From the NCBI GenBank assembly GCA_001917665.1, contig MNEL01000055.1, forward strand, positions 1 to 32,508: a stretch of 32,508 nt of DNA, read 5' to 3'. The notes under the pieces were generated by a model. It was given only the letters and a program-made list of their open reading frames with translations, made no database searches and was not told where the DNA came from. Shown piece by piece: positions 26,413 to 32,508 of this stretch (positions are counted from its first letter, which is position 1; the number at the start of each line of letters is the position of its first letter). This DNA is from Gemmatimonadetes bacterium 13_1_40CM_69_22. Its GTDB lineage: Bacteria; Gemmatimonadota; Gemmatimonadetes; Gemmatimonadales; GWC2-71-9. Made by a program: the position numbers and the translations under genes.

Positions 26413-28437
26413 ATGACGGTCCTCGGCGGTTTGTGTCTCTGGCTCGCCTTCCTGCTGGGGGTCTGGGGAGCGCTGGCCGGCTTCGTGGGCGGCTGGCAGG
26501 GGCGGCGGGATCTGCAAGAGAGCGCGCGCCACGCGGTGTTCGCGATGTGCGCGACCCTCTTCGTCGCGGTCGCGGCGCTCGAGTGGGCGCTGTTCCAGCA
26601 CGACTTCAACGTCGAATACGTCGCGGCGTACACGAGCCGCAACCTCCCGATCTTCTACACCTGGTCGGCTCTGTACGCGGGGCAAAAGGGGAGCCTGTTG
26701 TTCTGGGCGACCGTATTGTCCCTGTTCGGCTCGCTTGCGATGCTCCTCACCGCCCGCCGGCACCGCGCGCTGCTGCCGTACGTGGCAGGCGTCGTGTGTA
26801 CCGTCGCCACGTTCTTCGTCTCGGTGATGCTGTTCGGGCAGGCGAATCCCTTCCACCGTCTTGCGTACACGCCGCTCGACGGGAACGGGCTGAACCCGCA
26901 GCTCCAGAACCCGGGGATGGTGTTCCACCCGCCGATGCTCTACCTCGGCTATATCTCGATCACTATTCCGTTCGCGTTCGCGATCGCGGCGCTGCTCTCG
27001 AAACGCCTCGACGCGGATTGGCTGGTCGCGATCCGCAAATGGACGCTGCTCTCCTGGCTGTTCCTCTCGATCGGGATCTGCCTTGGAATGTGGTGGGCGT
27101 ACGTCGAGCTTGGGTGGGGCGGCTACTGGGCCTGGGACCCCGTCGAGAATGCGTCGCTCTTGCCGTGGCTTACGATGACGGCCTTCCTACACTCGGTGAT
27201 GATCCAGGAGAAGCGCGGGATGCTCAAGAAGTGGAACCTCGCGCTCATCATCGGGTCGTGGCTGCTCTCGATCTTCGGGACGTTCATCACGCGCTCGGGC
27301 GTCATCTCGAGCGTGCACTCGTTCACCCAATCGAACGTCGGGTACTTCTTTCTCTTCTTCCTGATCGCCGCGGCGACGGCGAGCTTCGCCGTGTACGCCA
27401 ATCGGCTGCCGCTGCTCGAGGCCGAGGCGAGGCTCGAGTCGATGGTGAGCCGCGAGGCGAGCTTTCTGTTCAACAACCTCTTGTTCGTGGGCATCGCATT
27501 CTCCGTGCTGTGGGGCACGCTCTTCCCGATCCTCTCGGAGCTCGTCCAGGGGACGAAGGTCACGGTCGGGCCACCGTTCTTCAACCAGGTGAACATCCCC
27601 CTGGGCCTCGCGCTGCTGGGACTGACGGGGATCGGGCCGCTCATCGCCTGGCGCCGCGCCTCGATCTCGAATCTGCAGCGTCAGTTCGCGGCACCGGTGA
27701 CGGTGGGTGTGTTCACCGCGCTGGTGCTGCTCGTCGGGGGGATGCGCGACGGCTACGCCCTGATGGCGATTGCGCTGGGCGGGTTCGTCGTCGCGACGGT
27801 CGTGCAGGAGTTCGCGCGCGGTGCGCGAGCCCGCCACCGCCAGTACGGGGAGGGACACGCCGTCGCCCTCGGCCGCTTGCTCGCCCGCAACCGCCGACGC
27901 TACGGCGGCTACATCGTGCACACCGGTATCGTCATCCTGTTCATCGCTTTTGCGGGCATGGCATTCAAGACCGAGACCGAAGCCACGCTGCGACCGGGCG
28001 AGTCGGCGATCCTCAAGAGCCCGTACGGGTGGACCTACACGTTCACCCACCTCGGGGTCTCGCAGTACGACGCGCTGAACCGCCAGGTCACCGCGGCCAC
28101 GCTGGAAATCGCCCGGAACGGCAAGCGGCTTGGTGTGCTCACGACCGAAAAACGCCAGCACGTCGACGGCTTCGGCCGGCCCACATTCCAGCCCTCGACC
28201 GAGGTCGGGATCCGGAGCGATCTGCGCGAGGACCTGTACGTGGTGCTGGCCGGGCTCGTGAACGGCACCGAGCAGGCGGTCTTCCGTTTCACGATCAATC
28301 CGCTCGTGTGGTGGGTGTGGTACGGCGGCATGATCGTGGCGCTGGGCGGCCTCATCGTGATGTGGCCGGGGGGCGGCTCGCCGGCGGTGAAACGGACTCA
28401 AGCCGGGTACGCGGTGCGGCTGGTGGGGGAGCAATGA
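26413..28437 (+). CDS. ccmF: cytochrome c haem lyase subunit CcmF
   Basis: This 674-residue polytopic membrane protein attaches haem to apocytochrome c with CcmH. It contains the haem-handling WWD signature, WGGYWAWDPVENASLLPWL at about 234-252. Before it are NPGMVFHPPMLYLGYISI and the periplasmic His-containing segments, and after it FGTFITRSGVISSVHSFTQS. Near the end is YGGYIVHTGIVILFIAFAGM, then a periplasmic domain with FTINPLVWWVWYGGMIVALG. The length and order match CcmF. It begins directly after the ccmE stop and its own stop overlaps ccmH as ATGA. Confidence 0.97.
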   Translation: MTVLGGLCLWLAFLLGVWGALAGFVGGWQGRRDLQESARHAVFAMCATLFVAVAALEWALFQHDFNVEYVAAYTSRNLPIFYTWSALYAGQKGSLLFWATVLSLFGSLAMLLTARRHRALLPYVAGVVCTVATFFVSVMLFGQANPFHRLAYTPLDGNGLNPQLQNPGMVFHPPMLYLGYISITIPFAFAIAALLSKRLDADWLVAIRKWTLLSWLFLSIGICLGMWWAYVELGWGGYWAWDPVENASLLPWLTMTAFLHSVMIQEKRGMLKKWNLALIIGSWLLSIFGTFITRSGVISSVHSFTQSNVGYFFLFFLIAAATASFAVYANRLPLLEAEARLESMVSREASFLFNNLLFVGIAFSVLWGTLFPILSELVQGTKVTVGPPFFNQVNIPLGLALLGLTGIGPLIAWRRASISNLQRQFAAPVTVGVFTALVLLVGGMRDGYALMAIALGGFVVATVVQEFARGARARHRQYGEGHAVALGRLLARNRRRYGGYIVHTGIVILFIAFAGMAFKTETEATLRPGESAILKSPYGWTYTFTHLGVSQYDALNRQVTAATLEIARNGKRLGVLTTEKRQHVDGFGRPTFQPSTEVGIRSDLREDLYVVLAGLVNGTEQAVFRFTINPLVWWVWYGGMIVALGGLIVMWPGGGSPAVKRTQAGYAVRLVGEQ

Positions 28438-29060
28438 AGACGGCTAGACGGCTAGACGGTTGGACGGTTGGTGGAACCGTGACGCGTCGCGGATTCCTTG
28501 CGGGTACGTTGGGTCTTCTAACCGTCTGTCCGTCTAACCGTCTATCCGCCCAGTCTCCCGATTCCCTCCCGGGGACCGGACCCTCGGGCAAGCTGTGGGA
28601 CCCGTCCCGGGCAGGCAGGCCCTTCGATCCCGTCAGCGCCGCAGACAACGACGCCGCGATCCAGGCGATCGAGAAGCAGATCCACTGTACCTGCGGCTGC
28701 AACCTCGACGTCTACACCTGCCGCACCACGGATTTCACCTGCGGCACGAGTCCGGCAATGCACCGGCGGGTGGTGGCTCTCGCCGGGCAAGGCAAAACCG
28801 CGCAGCAGATCCTCGACGCATTCGTGCAGCAGAACGGCGTCTCGATTCTCATGGCCCCACCCAAGCGCGGCTTCAACCTCGCGGGCTACTTCGTTCCGTC
28901 GCTGCTCATCGTCGCCGCCGGGGTCATCCTGACGCTGGTGCTGCGGCGCTGGTCCCGCGCGGCGCAGCCCGCCGCTCCGGCGACGTTCCCCGCCGAGGTC
29001 CCCGCGTCTCCCCACGAGCTCGAACGGCTGCGCCGTGAGCTCGACCAGCTGTCGGGCTAG
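28434..29060 (+). CDS. ccmH: CcmH-like thiol protein with CxCGC motif and Tat-like leader
   Basis: From ATG 28434 (overlapping the ccmF stop) the protein has 208 residues. TRRGFLAGTLGLLTV (about 17-31) is a twin-arginine-type export signal with a cut near LSAQ. The thiol motif is IHCTCGCNLDVYTC (C85, C87, C89) instead of the usual LRCxxC. The CcmH/NrfF pattern follows: AMHRRVVALAGQGKTAQQIL, DAFVQQNGVSILMAPPK, and one C-terminal transmembrane helix (VPSLLIVAAGVILTLVLRRW). CcmH reduces apocytochrome cysteines before haem attachment. The first 40 codons lie in an inverted repeat (28438-28549); GTG 28479, just before the twin arginines, is a good alternative start. Confidence 0.85.
   Translation: MKTARRLDGWTVGGTVTRRGFLAGTLGLLTVCPSNRLSAQSPDSLPGTGPSGKLWDPSRAGRPFDPVSAADNDAAIQAIEKQIHCTCGCNLDVYTCRTTDFTCGTSPAMHRRVVALAGQGKTAQQILDAFVQQNGVSILMAPPKRGFNLAGYFVPSLLIVAAGVILTLVLRRWSRAAQPAAPATFPAEVPASPHELERLRRELDQLSG
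28438..28549. repeat. AGACGGCT-type inverted repeat at the 5' end of ccmH
   Basis: The left arm (28438-28471) is built of near-repeats of AGACGGCT/AGACGGTT. The right arm (28516-28549) has AACCGTCT/TGTCCGTCT units. The arms can pair over about 24 bp with a few mismatches. The loop holds the Tat-like motif of ccmH. Both arms are translated if the upstream ATG is used. Confidence 0.8.
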
Positions 29061-29065
29061 CCGGT

Positions 29066-29572
29066 ATGCTCGAGCTCGTCGCCGGGGTCCTGCTCGCGGC
29101 GGGACTCGTCCTCTTTGTCCTCAGGCCCGTGCTGCGGCCGACGACGGGGCTCGAGGCGGGAGAGGCGGAAGAGGCAGGCGCGGATGAAGGGGACGACCCG
29201 GACGACGATCTGTCGCCACGGGCAGTCGCGCTGCGAGCTCTCAAGGAGATCGAGTTCGACCGCGCCACCGGGAAGCTCTCCGATGCGGATTACGACGCGT
29301 TGAAGCAGAAGTACACGGCGGAAGCCCTGGTCGCCTTGCGCGCCGAGCGTGGCACACTAACCCCGGGCGCAAGCCCGGGGATTGCCGAACCCCGAGCGGT
29401 CACCCGCCCTCAGTGTCCCACCCACGGCCCTCGCCCGGAAACCGACGCGCAGTTTTGCTCCGAGTGCGGTCGCCGGCTCGCGTCCGCCGCCGCGTACTGC
29501 GCCCGGTGCGGCGCCTCGCTGGAGCACGAAGCCAGGTATTGTCACGCCTGCGGCGCGCGGGTCGCGGCGTAG
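29066..29572 (+). CDS. CcmI-like protein with C-terminal zinc ribbons
   Basis: This 168-residue protein has one N-terminal transmembrane segment (LVAGVLLAAGLVLFVLRPVL) and an acidic linker. A CcmI-like segment follows at about 56-93: LRALKEIEFDRATGKLSDAD, then YDALKQKYTAEALVALR. It then departs from CcmI: after a palindrome-encoded linker it ends in Cys pairs C131-C134, C145-C148 and C159-C162, plus C117. This double zinc-ribbon tail (CSECG, CARCG, CHACG) would be cytoplasmic or periplasmic depending on topology. CcmI holds apocytochrome c for haem attachment; here the tetratricopeptide chaperone part is absent. It is the last gene of the ccm run. Confidence 0.75.
   Translation: MLELVAGVLLAAGLVLFVLRPVLRPTTGLEAGEAEEAGADEGDDPDDDLSPRAVALRALKEIEFDRATGKLSDADYDALKQKYTAEALVALRAERGTLTPGASPGIAEPRAVTRPQCPTHGPRPETDAQFCSECGRRLASAAAYCARCGASLEHEARYCHACGARVAA
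29361..29380. repeat. CCCCGGGC-GCAA-GCCCGGGG palindrome inside the CcmI-like gene
   Basis: A perfect 8-bp stem with a GCAA tetraloop encodes the TPGASPG linker before the zinc ribbons. It has the same form as 13463-13480, with an A-T stem pair replaced by G-C. Confidence 0.85.
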
Positions 29573-29578
29573 GCTCCG

Positions 29579-31909
29579 TTACGGCTTCGCCTTGGCGAAC
29601 GCTCCCGACGCGAACCAGCGCAGCAGCTGCAGCACCGCGTCCGGATCGGGGAGGCTGTAGTCGGCGTAGCTCTGGCTTCCCGGCGATGGGCCGACCCGGA
29701 TCGAGCGCCCGATGCCTTCGAGCGACCGGAACGCGTCTTCATCCGTACGGTCGTCGCCGATGTACACGGCGCTCACGCGCGACGGCCAGTCGGCGCCGTG
29801 CCGGTGCACCAGCACATGCAGCACCGCGTGACCCTTGTCCCACGGGACGGGCGGCCGGCCCTCGACCAGGGCCTTGCCCGGCGTGACCCGCAACCGTCGA
29901 CGTCGCAGCACTGCTTCCGCCTGCCGCGCGACGCGGCGCCGCTCGCCGTCGGGCACGGCGCGCACGTGAAACGCCACGCTCCCGCCCTTGCGCTCGACGT
30001 GCGCGCCCGCGACTGCCAGGCTTTCCAGCTCTTCCGCCGCCTGCTCCAACGCGGCGCGCCACTGCTCGAGCTCGGCGTGACGAAAACTGATCCCCGGGCC
30101 CTCGATCTCAAAGCCGTGGTTCCCCACGTACGTGAGGGCCGGCACGGCGACCATGTCCCGCACGTCCGCCAGCGCGCGGCCGGAGACGATCACGATGTCG
30201 AGATTGGGAGTGCGCGCCGCCTGATCGAGCGTCTGGCGCGCGGCCTCGGACAGCCGGGCGTCTTCGGGCCGGGCCGCGATCGGGGTCAGCGTGCCGTCGT
30301 AATCGAGGAACAGCACCACGGTGGCTCGCCGCGCCAGCCACCGCGTCAGGGTGCGCTGCAGCGCGTCGGCCGGTGACGCCACCGTGGACCGCGCGCGCAG
30401 CGCGGCCCGCTCGGTGGCGTCGAGAAACCGCGCCACCCATGCCCGCACGTCGTTGGCGCGCACCCGGTGCCGCAGCGCCGACATCCTGGCATGACGCTCG
30501 TCCACCGGCATCGACAGCGCGCGGTGCAGGGCGTCGGTCACCTCGTCGACCGCGAAGGGATTCACGAGCAGCGCCTCCTGGAGCTCGTCGGCCGCCCCGG
30601 CCATTTCGGACAAGACGAGCACCCCGTCGTCGTCGAGCTGCGCCGCGACGTACTCCTTCGCCACGAGGTTCATCCCATCGCGCAGCGGCGTCACGAGCGC
30701 CACGTCCGCCTGACGGTACAGCACCACCAGCTCTGCGGGCGGGAGCGAGCGCACCAGGTAGCGAATCGGGCTCCAGCCGCGCTCGGAGAAGCGACCGTTG
30801 ATCCGGCCTACGGTCTCGTCGATCTCGCGCTTCAACTCCCCATACTCCGCGACGCGCTCCCGGCTCGGGACCATGACCTGTGTGAACGCGATGCGGCGTC
30901 GGTAGCTGGGGTGCCGCTCGAGCAGCCGCTCGACCGCGAGCATCCGCTCGTTGATGCCCTTCGTGTAATCGAGTCGGTCTACACCGAGGATCTCGGCGAC
31001 CGGCGCGCCGGCGGGCGCCCCGTCCGCGCCGGCGGGTACGGCCCCCTCGGCGAGCCGCTCGATCTGTGCCACGTCGATGCCGATGGGGTGGGCCTCCACC
31101 GATACCTCGCGCCCTTCGAACCGGACCAACCCTGCGCCGCGGTCGACTTCGCAGCCGAGCAGGCGCTGGGCGCAGGTGAGAAAGTGATCGGCGTACGCGG
31201 GGATGTGGACTCCGACGAGGTCGGCCGCGAGCATGCCCTGCATGAGGTCCCGCGACCACGGGAGCACGCGGAGGACGTCAGCAGCGGGGAAGGGGATGTG
31301 CAGGAAGAATGCGATCCGCCGCCGTGGCGCGAGACGCCGGATGTGGTACGGCACCCGCAGCAGCTGGTAGTCGTGCACCCAGACGAGTGCCTCGTCGTCG
31401 CTCGCTTCGGCGGCCACGTGCGCGAATCGCTCGTTGACCCGTTCGTACGCCCGCCAGGTGGCGCCGTCGATCTGCGTGTGGCCCACGAAGTAATGGAATA
31501 ACGGCCAGATCGTCCGATTGGCGAATCCCGCGTAGTACAACGCGATCTCATGAGCCGTGAGCGGGACGGCGCGGTAGCTGACGTGGTCCGTGGCAGCCGG
31601 CAGGGCACCGCCCGCCGCATCCCCTGCTCCGTCCTCCCGGGCCGCACCGGTCCACCCCACCCACACGCCCCCGCGTTGCGCGAGCACGGGCTCGAGCGCG
31701 GCCACGAGTCCCCCCGCCGAGCGCCGGAAGCGGGTGCCTTCGGGCCGCCGTTCCGCGGTGAACGGCAGCCGGTTCGAGACGACCACGAGGGAGCGATTGT
31801 TGGCGGGAGCGGAATCGGCCCGAACGGGCGCATCGGGCCGCTCTGGGTCGGGGGAGCGACCGGTGGGGGGCCCGATGGGCGGCGCGGGTCCAGCGTGCTT
31901 CGGTGTCAT
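29579..31909 (-). CDS. otsA-otsB: bifunctional trehalose-6-phosphate synthase/phosphatase
   Basis: This 776-residue fusion makes trehalose from UDP-glucose and glucose-6-phosphate, via trehalose-6-phosphate. The N-terminal GT20 synthase (to about 510) has [66 protein letters not shown] and [11 protein letters not shown]. The C-terminal HAD phosphatase has [11 protein letters not shown] (about 530-540), VSGR and [12 protein letters not shown] (about 714-725). Both active-site sets look intact. ATG 31909 is preferred; an upstream TTG (31933) is possible. The first 35 residues are Pro-rich and disordered. Trehalose protects against drying and osmotic stress. A CRP-like site lies 53 nt upstream. 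Confidence 0.95.
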   Translation of the reverse strand: MTPKHAGPAPPIGPPTGRSPDPERPDAPVRADSAPANNRSLVVVSNRLPFTAERRPEGTRFRRSAGGLVAALEPVLAQRGGVWVGWTGAAREDGAGDAAGGALPAATDHVSYRAVPLTAHEIALYYAGFANRTIWPLFHYFVGHTQIDGATWRAYERVNERFAHVAAEASDDEALVWVHDYQLLRVPYHIRRLAPRRRIAFFLHIPFPAADVLRVLPWSRDLMQGMLAADLVGVHIPAYADHFLTCAQRLLGCEVDRGAGLVRFEGREVSVEAHPIGIDVAQIERLAEGAVPAGADGAPAGAPVAEILGVDRLDYTKGINERMLAVERLLERHPSYRRRIAFTQVMVPSRERVAEYGELKREIDETVGRINGRFSERGWSPIRYLVRSLPPAELVVLYRQADVALVTPLRDGMNLVAKEYVAAQLDDDGVLVLSEMAGAADELQEALLVNPFAVDEVTDALHRALSMPVDERHARMSALRHRVRANDVRAWVARFLDATERAALRARSTVASPADALQRTLTRWLARRATVVLFLDYDGTLTPIAARPEDARLSEAARQTLDQAARTPNLDIVIVSGRALADVRDMVAVPALTYVGNHGFEIEGPGISFRHAELEQWRAALEQAAEELESLAVAGAHVERKGGSVAFHVRAVPDGERRRVARQAEAVLRRRRLRVTPGKALVEGRPPVPWDKGHAVLHVLVHRHGADWPSRVSAVYIGDDRTDEDAFRSLEGIGRSIRVGPSPGSQSYADYSLPDPDAVLQLLRWFASGAFAKAKP

Positions 31910-31961
31910 GAGCCGTGATGGCCAATCTGCCAAGGTGCCGCCCGGTTTGGAAGCGCTCGAC

Positions 31962-31977
31962 TGTGACGCACCTCACG
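31962..31977. promoter_or_regulatory. CRP/FNR-family-like operator
   Basis: TGTGACGCACCTCACG matches the CRP consensus TGTGA-N6-TCACA at 9 of 10 defined positions. It lies in the spacer between otsA-otsB (leftward) and the broken rightward frame, 53 nt before the otsA-otsB start. No strong -10/-35 pair could be placed beside it. One chance match in 32 kb is possible. Confidence 0.4.
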
Positions 31978-32040
31978 CTTTAACATCGCGCCCGCCCCGC
32001 CGTCCCTACGCAGCGCGCCGTCCTGGTCCGCGACCGAGCG

Positions 32041-32508
32041 ATGGCTCGCGGCTGGCGCGTGGTGAAGCTGTCGCCCCAGGACTGGGCGGTCCTAGATGCC
32101 AGCCGGAAGACCGTGGGCGTCACGGACGTCAAGGTGTACCGCAACGATACCCTGCTCGTCGACGTGACCGATCCCAGCGCCCTGTACGACGTCGGCACCC
32201 GCATTCCGCGCTTCCGCCTCGGCGACACGGTGAAGGTGGTCGCGGCAGTGTCGAACACGACGAACAGCGGGTTCACGCCTGCGACGTTCGTGTTCCTGCA
32301 CGTGCGCCACATCGACCCGCTCGGGACGTCGTGGCACCGCGTCAAGATGGAGGACAACGGCGACGGCACGTGGCAGCGCCGCTGAATCGCGCGCAGCACC
32401 GGCATCGATCGCTTCGTCGTCGACGCGCTCGACGCGGCCACGCTGCTGCTCGGCACGCCCGACAACTATCGGGCGCACGAGGTGGGGATTCCATACCGGA
32501 TCGAGTAG
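32041..32508 (+). pseudogene. reading frame interrupted by an in-frame TGA, unknown extracellular-type protein
   Basis: From ATG 32041 the frame reads ARGWRVVKLSPQDWAVLDAS and continues through beta-rich sequence to DNGDGTWQRR, where TGA stops it at 32383-32385. The same frame then stays open to TAG at 32508 as IARSTGIDRFVVDALDAATL and on to GIPYRIE. The two parts read like one protein, so the TGA is probably a nonsense change, or the frame is read through. No signal peptide is seen, and the in-frame TAA at 31981 limits extension, so the N-terminus may also be lost. No family was recognised. Confidence 0.5.

Noticed and set aside
32383-32385. TGA read as selenocysteine
   Set aside because: The flanking residues are basic and there is no redox motif or nearby stable hairpin of SECIS type; a nonsense change is simpler.

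Overview
This window is very G+C-rich bacterial chromosomal DNA with densely packed genes, many joined by 4-nt start/stop overlaps (GTGA or ATGA). The gene content (long-chain acyl-CoA ligase, TldD/TldE, V4R protein, CcmE with a Cys haem ligand, DciA-GyrB, MtnA, fused OtsA-OtsB) and the protein style suggest an uncultured or soil-type Gemmatimonadota-like bacterium. That placement is an inference from gene style; no 16S rRNA or phylogeny is available here.

Layout. 1-720: 3' end of a subtilisin-like protease, a 53-residue membrane protein, and a structured stretch ending in a strong intrinsic terminator, a candidate small RNA. 718-5896: a Na+/Ca2+-exchanger-like protein diverging from folE, an SDR, a propeller plus M23 peptidase, and a Trm112-like zinc-ribbon protein. 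5897-6596: a 700-nt gene-poor scar with palindromes, an IS481/IS3-type transposase remnant and a broken frame. 6597-10182: a Uma2 protein, then a leftward operon (TPR, Ig-like lipoprotein, acyl-CoA ligase). 10235-13461: a phosphoribosyltransferase-TldD fusion and its partner TldE. 13536-16889: a leftward GAF-ligA-V4R operon. 16976-20498: M24 aminopeptidase, secreted TPR protein and pyrimidine-nucleoside phosphorylase. 20488-23107: the dciA-gyrB-small membrane protein operon with a promoter and a structured leader. 23129-25430: enoyl-CoA hydratase and a lipoprotein, divergent from mtnA. 25430-29572: a 34-residue frame, a LOG-family protein and a cytochrome c maturation cluster ccmE-ccmF-ccmH-ccmI-like. 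29579-31909: the fused trehalose synthase/phosphatase. 32041-32508: a reading frame broken by an in-frame TGA.

The most striking feature is a dense population of short palindromic or inverted repeats. Several families have two or three copies in this window, and many lie inside genes: the exchanger, the M23 gene, the Trm112-like gene, tldE, ccmH and the ccmI-like gene. Copies differ by paired substitutions that keep the stems, which suggests selection on, or copying through, a folded form. The second notable feature is the PRT-TldD fusion next to tldE. The third is a variant cytochrome c maturation set: CxxxY-type CcmE, a CxCGC-type CcmH with a Tat-like leader, and a CcmI-like protein ending in zinc ribbons.
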